A stretch of 64,000 nt of DNA, taken from contig RPFO01000059.1 of NCBI GenBank assembly GCA_009746045.1, forward strand, positions 2,117,716-2,181,715, read 5' to 3'. Positions 10,226-23,200 of the stretch are shown here, piece by piece. Origin of the DNA: Mesostigma viride. Taxonomy: Eukaryota > Streptophyta > Mesostigmatophyceae > Mesostigmatales > Mesostigmataceae. Under the pieces are notes generated by a model, which saw only the letters and a list, made by a program, of their open reading frames with translations, ran no database searches and was not told the origin of the DNA. Position numbers and translations under genes: made by a program. Numbering within the stretch: position 1 is the stretch's first letter; each line of letters starts with the position of its first letter.

Positions 10226-12398
10226 ATGGCTGATGGGTGGGGGGGAATGGAGCTACGAAAAAACCTAACTAGCTAACTCTAATCTAAGCTACTTGTAAAT
10301 ATCCTATAGCTACTCAACTCACAACTCATGATCCCCCGGAGCAGAGTCTCGTGAGGTGTCTAGCAAGAAGGGTGCTGCCTCTGGTGGTGCCAGTAGGTAG
10401 ACAACCTTCCTCGTCGGCTCACGGCTAACAGGCTTCGGGGACAGCCTCTAATAAACAGTCCCGTTCCACTACCATGCCTCGACCTAGGTAGCCGTCGGGT
10501 GATAGAGATGGTGGTGCCGGTATTTCGGGCTACAATTTCATCTGTCAACTGTCAGATTCGTAAAGCCCAACGCGTGCTAGATTACCTACGCCTCGGCGTT
10601 GTGCAATCAGCCCCACCCCCGAATACCCCGGGCAAGCGGCAGGCTCGCATCCTACGCTTGCAGGACAAAATCAAAACCTGTTGCCAACGGTCTTTGCCCA
10701 CCGTTTTCCTAGTCCCCGAATATGGTACACTGAGACAACTCAGGCAGTTCGAGCATGTAATCACAAAAGCACGTAGACTGCGTCATGTGGAATAGTAGTC
10801 TCACTTAATGTGGGTCCCAGTAAAAGAGCCTTCAACCCCTAGTCATTCATTCATTTATTCAGGAGATGGAAGCCCAACGCCGATCCGACACGCGCAAGGA
10901 CACCGACCGCGCACGCCGCCAATGTCAAGTGGTGCTGCGCAGCTTCGAGCAGCAGCCAAGGGAGACGGTCAAGTCTCCTGAGGCTGAGCTCAGGAGCAAG
11001 CTCCTTACCCATGATTGGAACTCGTAGGTAAATTAGAATCGCGTGGGCACCGACTTCCCAACTCAGGCACTCATGAGACAAAGCGCCCCCCCCACCAGTC
11101 CTGCTTACCTTCCATTCCGTTGAGGATAAGCGGCTGTTCCTCTCGATCGTGCCGCAAGAAGCTGCACGACCTCTCCTGGATGCTGGACTACCTGATCGAC
11201 CCCCGCTCAGCAGCAGCAGCGACGCGACCTGTGGCCGGAGGGGCTCCGTCACAAGCAGGACCCCAAGAAGGAAGGTGTTCTGGAGGGGCGCGGGGACCAG
11301 ATCGTCAACAACGGCAGCTGTGGACAGTGGAAGCCCCCCACGGGCTAGACTCGCGCCAGTGACGCCATCCAATAGGGCCATCCCAATGCAGGCCGGGTAG
11401 AGCGTAGCCAATGATGCATGCCTACAGCCTAACCAGCCAACAGACATCGGCCAGCCCAGCTATGCGCCAGCCTCGCTTAGCACTGCTTGTTTGCTCACGT
11501 CTCCATTATATAGCAATGCAATGCTCACACAGGACATATTGCACCCACAGGGGATGCCCCGGGACAGGTCTGATTGAGCACCCTGTGGCATGCCTGTGGC
11601 ATGATTGAGGGAAGGGGGGAGTCTCTGCCCCCCTCCCGGCCCCGTTGTGCACACTCAGGGATTAAAAGCACTTAGGTGCTCCGGTCACGACTCCCCAACA
11701 GGAGCACGTGTTTAAATCAATTAACTAATTCATTCATTCATTCAGGCGCCTCCGTACTGGGAGAGTCACGGAGTGCCAACTTTCAACATAGGTACCGCTT
11801 GCATCCCTGCATGCATGTTTGAATTGCACAACAGCTAGCAAGAAGGGGGCATGGGACCTCCCCCTTCTCTCGTTGCCTTGAGAGGCAGGCAACAGGATCA
11901 CTGGGAGAGTAGTAGCAACTACTCAGACTGTTGCACCCACGGTGCCGGTGCAATAAAGCTTTGACAGCGGCAAAAACATATCGCCGGATGCAGGAGGCGG
12001 GCTGCCCCGTGGTCCAGTGGCAATGCACAAACTCAGTACTACTAGGCTTGGACCTCATAATTTTCTAAGAGGTGCCGGTTTGGGAGTATATTAATGCCTC
12101 TCCCGGACCCTGAGGGTTTTTAGGGGCGAATGGCCCCTGGGGTTCAAAAACTATACACACAATGAGGAGGGAGGGCGCCCTAGCTTCTCTCACTGCCTCA
12201 TGTTGGGCAGGCTGCAGAGGACTTTCTCTGCATCATGGTGCAGGCCCAACTGTGGGTCACTGCAACACAACAGGACGCGTTTGAAACATGCATTTTAAAG
12301 GGGACAATAATTGGTCATCCAATGGAAAATAACTTTGAATGAGTCCGTATTCATCATTGAAGTGTTGCATGACCCCTGTCAGGCCATGGCACCAAGTA
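10226..12398. other. Repeat debris, no intact gene
   Basis: Two more LINE 3' termini occur at 11691-11704 (minus-type) and 11749-11763. Between 10860 and 11400 the plus strand reads as basic, helical protein in pieces (for example MEAQRRSDTRKDTDRARRQC) with changing frames, as expected of a decayed LINE ORF, but no diagnostic motif is left. 11765-12398 shows nothing recognisable. Confidence 0.4.
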
Positions 12399-13090
12399 TT
12401 GATTAATTAATTAGGAACATAACTCCGTTGGGAGTATATGTAGCACATAGCCCTGAGAAGGGGCATATGAGCCTATAATACATTCTAAGCTACTTCCTGC
12501 AAGGGTGGGAATGTAAACAACACTTGCTCTAGGTGCACCAAGGCACCTGCACCCTCATGATGTATCGCGCTATGCCCAGTTAAGGGGGAGCGTGGCATGT
12601 GGGGGAAGATCATCATGGCTATACAAGAGCTATGGCATGGCTTCTCAGCAGAGAGTGACTCCCTGCATGGGCACAACATTACTAAATAAGGCTAGGCATC
12701 GTCTGGAGTGTGGCTCATCATAGGCACACATGTACATGATTAAATAAAGCGCGTGGCTTAGCTGGGATAGGGCCTCTAGGAGGCGTACATGTACATGGCC
12801 ACGGTCTATCTATTCTACACTACTACTGCTGTATTCCCCTAAGCTGGGGCGTCTGGAGTCGCTGGGGCCGCGGGGGTCGCCTGCCAGGCCTTGTGGCCGA
12901 CGTAGATGGCCGCCCCCTTCCAGTACACCGGCTGCCCCGCCTTGGTCTGCCGGAGCTGGAGGTAGGTCGGCCATAGCTCCCGTCGCCGTTGTTGCTGCGC
13001 CAGGGTCAGGTCGTCATCAAGGGTGAAGAGAGTCTTCTCGAGCCGCTTGCGGCGTCTGAGAAAAGAAATCTTGTCCGCCGAGAAGGAGCG
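12399..13090 (-). mobile_element. ORF1-only LINE-like element, 5'-truncated copy
   Basis: Minus-oriented. The TTAA-type tail is at 12399-12415, the 3' hairpin at 12422-12435, the 3' UTR runs to about 12845, and the last 80 codons of ORF1 (through RRRELWPTYLQLRQ and the terminal proline/alanine tail) end at about 12841. The copy stops abruptly at 13090, typical of incomplete reverse transcription. It is closest to copies 2 and 3 rather than copy 1 (AACATAACTCC, not CATCACTCC). Confidence 0.7.
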
Positions 13091-13124
13091 GGGGTAAGTA
13101 TTGATAATTAAGTAATTATAGTTA

Positions 13125-13625
13125 ATTTACTCGTAGACTGCGTCACGTGAGCATGTCCTGACTCAGTGGGATTGTCCGGTATGGTATGGGATGGGGTGGA
13201 TGGATCTAGCTATATAATTTCTAGTTACAGGGTTGCGGGCCCCACGGCCCGAATCACTATGGCTGCCAAATTTGGTCACTGCATGCACGCGAAGCCCCCA
13301 TGCTGACTTGGGGACGGTATCCTTCATAAACGTCTGCCACGTACCTACCTTTACAAGCCATCTGCCTCCATTAAAAACTGCGCCTCCATAATACTGACAA
13401 AATAGGAGGCTCCCCAGCCGTGACTGTCCGTCCCGTCCAAGGTAGCACATGTCCATGCCTAGCCTATATACTAAGTATCGTAAATTAATTCGTTCCTAGC
13501 CTAGCTCGTATCACAAAAAGTCGATCCAGGGTGGGCGGCCCGGCCGAGCGCAGCCTGGAGCTTGCCACGTGAGGACAAAACGCCCAGGCTGTGCGGGCTT
13601 GGTGCCGGGTAGTCTATTCATTCAT
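13125..13625 (-). mobile_element. LINE 3'-end fragment (family B)
   Basis: Begins with the family-B 3' end (CTGCGTCACGTGAGCA) and encodes on the minus strand a degraded ORF2 C-terminus (MDMCYLGRDGQSRLG ... FMKDTVPKSAWG). The same block occurs at 13843-14109 and 16224-16466. It is truncated on the right. Confidence 0.55.
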
Positions 13626-13719
13626 TCACGCGCCTCAACGTTGGGAGAGTCACGGGGTACCAACTTTTGAGTAGACACCTTTCATCCCTGTTTGTTTGTT
13701 AATTAATTAATTAATTAAT

Positions 13720-15690
13720 AGACCACGTGACTGCGTCACGTGAGCATAAGTCCTCAGTGGGAGGGGAACATGGGATGGAATGGATGGTGTAAGCTATTTA
13801 GGTCCTAGTTACAGGGTAACGCGGGCACCACGGCCCGAATCGCTATGAATGACATGCATACGCGGTCACACGCGGAGCCCCCACAGACTTGGGGGTGGTC
13901 TCCTTCATCACTACTTGCCATCTATCCTTGCGTACCATCTGCCTCCATATTACAGACAAACCAGGAGGCTGCCCGGGGGTGAGCCCGTCACGTCTAGTGT
14001 AGCACATGTCCATGCCGAGTCTATCTTGAAAAGTCCACGGGTGGCGGCCCTGCCGCGCGCGGCCTGGGGCACGCCAGGTGAGGACATACCGCCCAGGCTG
14101 GGCGGGCATGGTGCCAGCTAGTCCAGCTATCTGATGTGTCTACCTGATCTGTGCGGGCCAGGTGGCCCGGCTAGGCCCAGGCGCCTGTGCCTAATAATGT
14201 GGGAAACATAGGGCAAATCAGCGTACAAATCCTCATTACTAATGTGCAAACCAAAGGGGATGTTAAGGGCCTTGCCCAGCATCTTGGTGACGTACGTTGC
14301 CGTCGAGTTGTTGCTCCAGCTCCTGCAATGATCAGTGTCCAGGTCTCGGCGCCGTAGGTCAGGATCGTCAGAATGACGACCTTGAAGAGGTCACGCGTGA
14401 CGATCCGGGGTAAGGCGGGGTTGCTCCACCAGCGGCGGTGGTCATGGAGTTGCACCCATGCACGCCATGCCGATCCGTGTCGTCATGTCGTCCTCGCAGT
14501 CGGGAAGCCAACTGCCGAGCAGCTTGAAGCGGCCTGAAGTAGGGTAGTTGACCTCGGTGTCGTCTAAGAGGCGGAGTGTGGGTGGGGGCCCTGCCGCGGA
14601 TTGCAGAGGCCGGCCAGGGCCTCCGTTTGGGGGCTGATTTCTAGACCAACCGCCCGAGCCTCGAGCGCCAGTCAGTCCTGAGCTGAAGTATTGAGCAGAC
14701 TCCGGCTTCTCGATGAGCGTGATGTTGTCGGCATAAATGAGGTCAGCTAGTAAATTCTGCTCGTTAGTCAGCCCCCCTTCCCCAAGCTCGTTCGTGATCG
14801 CTAGGCCAGGGGCACGGCCTGCAATGCTAGCTGAAAGCGAGCACGTGCCTAGCTTGCGCATAACATAATCCACTACAATAATAAACAGGTACGGCGACAG
14901 GACGCGGCAACCCTGCCAGACGCCGGTCTGCAGTGGACATGGCGGGGTAAAGCCGTGTTGAGTGCGCACCGAAGTGGTCAACCCCTCATACAGCGTGGGC
15001 AGATGACGGTAATCAGGGGAGTGGGGACGCGAGCGCGAGCAAGGACTTACAGCCCATAGAGCGTCCCAGAGGACAGAATCAAAAGCCTTGATGAAGTGGA
15101 CGAAGATCAGGATGGCGGGAAACTCACCAGGTTGCAGGAGAGCAATTTCCTCGAAGAGGCTACGCGTGACGAAGATGGCCATGATGGTGTTGCGCCCAGG
15201 ACGAAAGCCCATTTGACTTTCCCCTAGGTGACGGTCGAGAGCAGAACAAAGGCGGTTGAGGATCATGCGCGGTTGAGGTTTTTCGCATGCAGTTGGGCTG
15301 TTTCGAAACGGAGATGCCTTCCGATCAGGAGACTCACACAACAGCCGCGAAATCATGCCAAAGTTCCTATGTTCGATTCCTTGCCGGTAGCTTCTACGCT
15401 TTCTTACTTTCTGTGTTCCGCGGAATCTCAGATTAATTGGGCAGAGCTCTAGCGTTTTCACGTTTGTTGCTTTCTGACGACAATGCGCATGAACAGCTTG
15501 AGTGCGGCGCTCTGGATGCAGACTCCTCGGTAGTTGGCGGGGTCGTCAGGGGAACCGGCCTTTGTTTTCGTACAGCATCAGTAATACGGTAGCTGTGCTG
15601 CCACTCAGGAATCGGCGGCGCGTCGGCAAGCAGGATCCGGTTGCCGACGTCAAGCAGGAGCCCCGTGAGCACCGTCGGCGGTCACGGCAC
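13720..15690 (-). pseudogene. LINE reverse transcriptase (family B), inactive
   Basis: The longest copy of this family, with its 3' end at 13720 next to a (TTAA)n tail (13698-13719). Minus-strand frames in order contain ENKG (RT block 0/1, in a frame different from the next block), ILNRLCSALDRHLGESQMGFRPGR, FIKAFDSVLW, GVWQGCRVLSPYLFI, LIYADNITLI, FKLLGSWLPDCEDDM, YGAETWTL and a C-terminal block ending KETTPKSVG. The catalytic YxDD box reads YADN, losing the second aspartate, and the frame changes near 15470 and 14450. No endonuclease is present, so the copy is 5'-truncated. Confidence 0.8.
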
Positions 15691-15719
15691 TCTAAAATTA
15701 ATTAATTAATTAGTTAATT

Positions 15720-16115
15720 AATTCCCTGTTTGATGCGCAGCAGGGTAGTCTATAGTATGCGTCTACCTTGATCTGCGCGGGCCAGGTGCCCAATTAGACC
15801 TATGCACCTGTGCCTAAGAATGTGGGAAACCAAAGTTAAATCTGCATGCGCATACAAATCCTCATCTGCTAATATGTGCAAACTGAATGGAATGTTAAGT
15901 GCCTTGCGCCGTCAAGTCGATCTTGGTGTCATGCAGACAGCGCCGTTGAGTTGATGCTCCAGCTCCGGCGTCAGTGTGATTCCACGTCTCAGCTCCATAG
16001 GTCAGGATCGTTAGAATACGACCTTGAACAGGCCGTGCTTGACAATGCGGGGCAGGTCGGGGCTGCTCCACCAGTGCGACGATGCTGTGGAGCTGCCCCC
16101 ACCTGTACTAGGGCA
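15720..16115 (-). mobile_element. LINE family-B fragment
   Basis: Repeats the part of the family-B ORF2 tail seen at about 14110-14455 (CTGCGCGGGCCAGGTG and onward) without its 3' end. It sits between two TTAA-type tails. Confidence 0.5.
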
Positions 16116-16660
16116 TTAATTAATTAATGTAATTAATTTTATGTACACGTGACTGCGTCACGTGAGCACAAGTCCTCAGTGGGAGGGGTACATGGGATGG
16201 AATGCATGGATGAGGCGAGCTATCTAGTTCCTAGTCAGTACAGGGTTGTGGGCACCACGGCCCGAACGATCGCTCTTACTGATAGACTGGGTCACACGCG
16301 GAGCCCCCACATACTTGGGGGTGGTCTCCTTCATCACTGCTAGCTTGCCATCTATCCTTGCGAACCATCGATCTGCCTCCAAATTACAGACAATTGTCTG
16401 TAAGTGGTTTAAACCATGAGGCTGACCGGGGGTGAGCCCGTTGCGTCTAGGGTAGCACATGTCCATGCCTAGCCTATCATGGAAAGTCCACTGGTGGCGG
16501 CCCTAGGCCGCGCGCGGCCTGGGGCACGCCAGGTGAGGACATTACGTCCGGGCTGGGCGGGCTTGGCGCCAGCTGGTCTATCTGATGTGTCTACCTGATC
16601 TGTGCGGGCCAGGTGCCCGGCTAGGCCCAGGCGCCTGTGCCTAACTACTGGGGCATGCAG
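16116..16660 (-). mobile_element. LINE family-B 3'-end fragment
   Basis: The TTAA-type tail at 16116-16140 is followed by the family-B 3' end (GTGACTGCGTCACGTGAGCA) and an ORF2 C-terminal block (MDMCYPRRNGLTPGQ ... VMKETTPKYVGAP) on the minus strand. It is close in sequence to 13720-14170. Confidence 0.55.
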
Positions 16661-16699
16661 ACAACTATTGATCGACTGTATTTCTGGGCTGCGTGGCTG

Positions 16700-16940
16700 G
16701 CTGTCTCATTGATATGCGCGTGTTATGCAGATGGCATGCACCACTATGGCCACCACCCCAAAGTCGGTCGGGGACACCGCGTGTGATCCAGAATGGCATT
16801 CAAAGTAATTCGGGCCGCGGCGCCCGCAACGTACCCTGTAACTAGAAACTGGATAGCTAGCATCATCCATTCCATCCCATTTCCATCCCACTGAGGACTT
16901 ATGCCCACGTGACGCAGTCTACGTGCTAATCAATCAATTA
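16700..16940 (+). mobile_element. LINE family-B 3'-end fragment, inverted
   Basis: The same 3' terminal block as 16140-16480 but on the opposite strand, ending GACGCAGTCTACGTG and then an AATCAATCAATT tail at about 16926-16939. Confidence 0.5.
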
Positions 16941-17266
16941 TGCACCACTATGACCAGCCCCCAACAAATGAGCTAATGCAGTCAAGCTAGCCCTTATGAA
17001 GGCCATGATCCTAAGGATCATAAATATAGTGCATTTTTATTACTCGGTTCGGTCCTCCTACGTTGTAACATGCTCTAGAACACCGCATCAATTGTCACAG
17101 TATGTTGTGTTAGAAAAATATTTTCCTGCTTCTCTGTGATAATGCTACCACCAGCTGGAACCTTCAATGTCCCATACCTTCATCCTGTAAAAACTTGATT
17201 TTACCTCTACTAGGAACTTGATTTTGACCTCTAGAGTGCATCTACTAGCAAGCATTCCTAAAGCTT

Positions 17267-20200
17267 CTACAAAGGATTTGCTTTGCCATTCACCATGCTC
17301 ATGAGCAAGAACGCCTGCTTCAACTTCTCTTCGCGTTCCCTCAGCTCCTGCGACACCATAAAAAAGTCGACCACCTTTGGCACCTTGGGCGTCCCAGGGC
17401 CGGTCGTCACGTACAGCTGGAGCGCTCCCATGGGCAGCAGCTCCCCATCCATTGCCGCCTCCCGCTGCCACGCTTGGGCCAAGTATGCGTGCGCCCCGTC
17501 TCCCATGTGCCAGAGTGCAGGCTCTCCAGCCAGGTTCAGACTGTCTTCGAGGCCCGTCACAATGCCCCTGCCCCCCCCAGCTGGCGACCACCCGCCAGAC
17601 AAGGCCGTCACCATCCAGTCCTCCGCCACCTCCTGCATCGCACACTCTTGGGCCGCGCTCAATCTAGCGACCGCCACCGCACGCTCCTGCTGTGCATCCC
17701 CCATGCGCGGCGTGGTATCCTCATCCGCTGCCAGCATCGCCTCCCCATCCCACCTTGACGCCGGGGCAACCTCGTCTGTCAGCCCCATGGCGCCACCCTG
17801 GCTGCTGCGTGCGGTATCTCTGCTCGGTTCCACCGGCTTCCCCTCATGCACTTGCGAGAAGGCACCAAACAAGTTGGCCCGCAACACCGGACGCTCAACA
17901 CCAGCCGGCGCCGGCTCCCCCGTCGCCCTCGCATCCCCCAACAGCCCTGGGTCGGACAACTTGGAGGCCTTGCGCCGCGCCATGCCGGCGCCCCCGTCAA
18001 CGTCCATGCCAAACGACAACCCTTGCGCGCTGCTGGCATCCGCATCATCGCGCGACGGCCGCCGCTTCTGCCCCTTGCTCTCTGACCCTGCCTCCTCAGC
18101 CGCATAAGTGGACGACACAGGGTGCTCCCAGGGTGTGCCGCCGGCCCCTGCGTGGGCCAGGTGGGACTTCACGGCGGACGCCAGCAGTGCCGATCGTGAT
18201 GCGTCTCTTGCCAGGCTGTAGCCCGCCGCGCCCCCCACATGCAGCGCCCCTGCATGCGTCTCCCCCACCCCTGCCCAGTCAATGGCATCGTGGGCACATG
18301 AGGCGCTGCCACCCCCCATCACCGTGCCTGCATGCAGGTTATTGGTGTGTGCTGCCAGCGAAGCAGGATCCCCCCCAAGTGCGCCTATACTTGCGGCTAC
18401 ATCCACCGCGGTCACGCGACCCGACAGGCCGCCACCACCCAGCTCCTGTGCAGGCACCAGCACCAACTGGGAGGCGTCTCCTTCCAGTCGCTGCAGCCGC
18501 GCGTACAAGGCATCCGCAAAGAGAGAGCCCAGGGGCACTGCGCCAGACAGCTGGCCTGCCAGCAGAGGCCAGCGTGCCCGGTAGTCCCACATGATGCTGC
18601 CGTCCGCCCCTTTCTGGCTGTAGGGCGAACCATGGGACGTCGGTGGTGTTGCATGGCTGGTGGCCGCGCCACCCCTGTCTGTCCCTTGCACCAGCGCCCG
18701 CAGGTAGCCCTCCCACTGGTCTGCCAGTTCTTCCCCCCCATTTGGCATGGTATATCCCCCACCAGCCGCGGAGGGCAGTGGCGGCGGCGAGGGCAACCGC
18801 AACACCTGCCATGCCGCCTCCACACGTGCGGGTTGGCGCTCATCAAACCAGTCACGCGTGGATGGTGCAGCATCGTCATCCGCTGCTGTCGAGGTGCTGC
18901 CACCCGCCATGCCGCCCTCCCAGTCCTCCGGACCACATCTGGCACCCTCCGCTGGCAGCGGGCACATGGGGGCGAACTCGGGGGCGAGGAGCAAACCTTG
19001 ACAGACGTCACGCTGCACCTGCGCCAGATGCCGCGTTGTCGCGCGCGTGGCACCGTTGATGCCCTCTACCAGCGCTTGGCATTGGTTGGCCAGCTGGTGG
19101 CACGCGAGCTCCCAAGGATCATTCAAGCCGCCCTCGCTGATGCTGCTGCCGTACGCATCCGGTACCATCGTGGACCCCAACGCCTGCAGCCGCTGCATCG
19201 TCGTCTCCATCGCATCCTCTACCGCATCCCGCAGATGCCGCATGACCAGCGGGGGCCGGCGAGGCGCCCGCATCGCCGCCCACTGGATGCCCCCTTCCAG
19301 CATGCGCAGCGTTGCCGCCTGCAGCTGGTCCAGCGACGTGCTGGCGACGGCACACTGCTGTGGTGCCTGCGTGGCAGAGGATGGAGGCGTTCTGTTTGCC
19401 TGCGCGGGCGGTACACCTGGGACCCTGGCCCCCTCCTGACCACCCGCTGGTGAGGGCGTCACCAGGGAGCCGTACGGCACAACCACCACGGCGCACGCGA
19501 CGACCCTTCCCTGAAAGCTGGTATCCGTCGCCAGTGACGCGACACCCAGGCGAGAGGACACCGCGCTGGCCATTTCCGACAAGAGACGGGCCTCGTGGGA
19601 TTCACCCGCGGGGATGGCTGCCACAGGACCTGGTGCCTGCCCAGGCGGGGGGTGGCCGGTGCTCCCTTCTGTCACCTGTGCTGTGGTGCTAGCCCGTGCG
19701 AGGCTCGCTGCCGTGACGGATGCCACGAGCAGGAGGGGCACGGCGGCGCGGGGAGCCAGCCACGCGATGGCGTCTGTCACGCGCCGACGCTCAGTGGCCG
19801 CGTCTGCATCGCCTTCCCCGTCCACGAGGACCACCAGGGACCCTGTGCCACACGCTGCCGCCCTGGCGTCCCTTGCATCCCCGTCACCCTCAGCTGGCGT
19901 GCGGGCGTTGGCTGCACTGTGCGGCCGCGTGTGCACCGTGTGCAAGGCGGGAGCCTCCACCTCCACCGCGCAGAAGCGCAGGCGTGCGTGGGGGGCAAGG
20001 GACAAAGCCGCCGCATCCACAGAAGAAACACCGTCCCCGCTGCCACCTGCAGCGTCCACCTCCTCCATCCAAGCACAAACATCGGGCCGGGCAGAGTAGA
20101 GGGAGAGCGTGCGGGCGCGGCGTCCAGCCTGCTGGCCACCCTCCCGTTGGTTGCTCCCTCGCAACAACCTCCCAGGGACACCCCACCGCCCGTCCCCATC

Positions 20201-23200
20201 CTCCTTGCCGCCCTCTGCCTCGTTCTCCTCGTCCTGCGGGCGGGTTCCCCGCGGGACCCCGCCGTGCGAGAGCTTGGCCCGCAGCCACGCTGATGTGGCG
20301 CTCATGCGGGCATGCCAGCTCGGCAAAGGGGACGACGCCGTGCAGGCACCAGTGCCCAGTGAGGGGGCAGATGCACCCGCGGCACTGCCGCTAGTGGCGC
20401 CCTGCTCCACCCGTGACGGCACACAGACGACCAACTTCCAATCGTACAGTGCCACGCCGCCGTGCCAGAGGACGCGCTTGTCCCCGTTGGCTGCTGGCAG
20501 ACGTAGCGTGCTTGCGGGCGCATGCGCGCCCCACGGCGTGCGGGTCCCAGTAACGGATGACAGCGACGCCAGCACCGCCGGCAACGCGAGGGATACCACA
20601 TCTAGCGGCCGCCACCACAACCGTCGCTGCGCCGTGCCCGCCTCCCACCGGCTCTGCATCTCCGATGGCAGAATGGGCGCCGAGGCCGCCAGGGGGATGG
20701 CACCAGCTGTCTCCCGCCCACCACCTGCCATCGTTGCTGCCGCTGATGGTGACATACATAGCGGTGAGGGTGATGAGTATGGCCCCGCTGCCCCACTGCT
20801 GGCGCCCGCGGGCCCAAGGAACGCCCACGCCAGCCACGGCACCCGGGACGTGTGGACCCGGTTGTCCAGGTGTCCCTCCTGCATTGGTTCGTCCCTCCCA
20901 CCCACGGCCTGCGATGAGCGCCATGGCATGCCTTCCGCCAAGCCAGATGCCACCGCCATTTCCCCCACCATCCGCGGTGCCAGCTTGCATGAACGCAGCG
21001 ATGCCGCCCGGCGCGCTGCTGCCCGCTCTTCTGCTGCCACCGCCACCACGCGCCGCCATACCCAGAAGGCGAGTTTCAGCATGGCATCCCTCTGCTTGCG
21101 CACGCGCCGCTGGTGACGTGCAACGGCAGCAGCCCTTGCCACTGCCTCCGCCTCTGCTGCTGCCTTGCGCCGTCTTTCCTCCCTTGCCTCCTCGGCAACC
21201 CTCTCCTTCTCTTGTGCCTCCGCGGCCGCCCTGGCTTCTGCTTGTCTCCGCAACGCCTCCTTGCGCTGCTGCTCGACTGCCGCTCGCGCGTTGGCTTGCT
21301 CTGCTGCCGCCGCCGCCGCCGCTGCCGCTGCCGCTGCTGCTTTTGCCTCCTCTTGCTTCCTCTTCTCCTCCGCCTCTTTCGCCGCCCTCGCTTCTGCTGC
21401 CCGATCCACGGACCTATCTGCCATCTCCCGCAACCGGGCACTCTGGCCCCCTGACGACAGCGCCCCCAGGTCCTCCCTGGACCGGCGACCGGCCATCGCG
21501 CCAGCGCCACCTTGCGCCAATGAAGTGTTTGCTGGCGGACCAAAAACTATGGGAGGCGACGCAGGGACAGGCAGGGTGGGCGGCGAATATGTGTTTGAGC
21601 CAGCAAGCCCACCCCCTGACAGTGGCAGCTTCCCCACCGGCCGAAACGGCAACGCTCCAAACCCAGGGCCCGTCTCCGGCATCCCTGCCCCCCCTGAAGG
21701 CACTCCCTCGGCTTTAAACAGCGGCAGCTGTGTGGCTGGGGAGACCGGTGTGCCGGCGGCCAGTGGCGAGGCCACGCCCCCCGACACCGCACCTGGCAAG
21801 CCGGTCGCGCCAAATGGCAACCTTGGGGGGGCTGCCCCATCCTCCCACGCGGCGGGCGGCGGCACCGCAAACGGGGCCACATATTGCTCCTTGGAGTGGC
21901 GGCGCTGTGCCCGGCGGGACGCACTGGCCGCCGCAACGTCTACCACTCCCATCCCTGAGGGTGGCCCGCTCAATGGGAACGGCAGGGGCGCTGATGGTGC
22001 TGCAGCGTGTGGTGGTAGGGGTGGTGGCAGCGGGGGGGGCGCGCGTTGCTGTGTTGGCAGCTCCGCAGGTGGTAGTGGCCAAGGGGATGTAGCGGCAGGC
22101 TGTGACGGCAGCGAGACGTCAAGACTGGCCATGCTGGCAACTGCGGTGGGTGTGTTTGCACGGGGCGCGCCGAACGATGGCTGCAGCACATCGGCCAGGC
22201 GGTCCAGCGCCCTCTTGGCCTCCACAAAGGAGGAGCGGCGCGGAGCAAAGTCCGCCGAGGGCTGCAGGAAGGGCGCCTCACGCAGGATGAGGGAGAGGGA
22301 GCCGTCTCGCTCTGCAAGGATCAACCCATGGTGCTCGCACAGGGACGCGGTGTGGTCCAGGTCCTGGGGAGGGGGAGGAGGAAGGTATGGGGGATGCCCG
22401 ACAGAGCAAGGAGGGCACAGAACATCGTCCCGTTGACGAGGCCAGCAAGGCAAGCGAAGGAGATGTGTACCAGCGCCAGAGGAAATCGTCGCAGGGTTGG
22501 CATGCTCAAGGCATTTGGGGATGCCAAGTCTGGCATCTATTAAAAAAAAATTGTGCAGCCAGACAGGGACCAAGAGCCCACAACTCTGACACCATGGAGC
22601 AGGGGCAAAGTTCCCCTTTCTGGCATCCCCCTTTCTAGATCCCCCATCCCCACCCCAACCAGATGCCAGAAGCGGTAGCGTGCACCCACCTCCATGCACA
22701 GGTGCTGCGCGAGCTGAGCAAGCATATATGGCGCGCCGCGGTTGCCCGTCACGTTGATGACTTGGAGAGCGCGCGAGCGGACCTGCGCGCCGCGACCAGA
22801 GGAGCGAGGTGTGGGCAGACGAGCAAGGGCGGGCAGGAAAGGAGAGGTGGGCAGGAAGAGGCAAGTGCGCACGGAAAAAAAGGCAACCAGGGCAGACGTG
22901 AGCGACCAAGTTTCGCGGCCCCGATTATGCTAGAGTCGCAGATGACTCGGCGGCACCAAGCAGGGTGGCTCAAGTGAACAGTAGGGCGGAACCGCGCTGG
23001 CTTAATGCCACTGCCTTAGAACAGCCAAATCACCTCAGCCACAACATCTGTTAAGGCCATGTCATCCATACAGGCCACATACTCGCATCGTACAAAGAGG
23101 CCAGCATGCGTGACAGTAGCCAGCATAACATGAAATGGCAGAAGCACCAACACGGCCAAAAGGTATACACAAAGATTCCCACGCGCCGCCGCCACCGTGA

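Noticed and set aside
19777-20601. Many overlapping frames in the SAC3 last exon
   Set aside because: They are shadow frames in GC-rich DNA. Only the frame continuous with the SAC3 domain shows family motifs.
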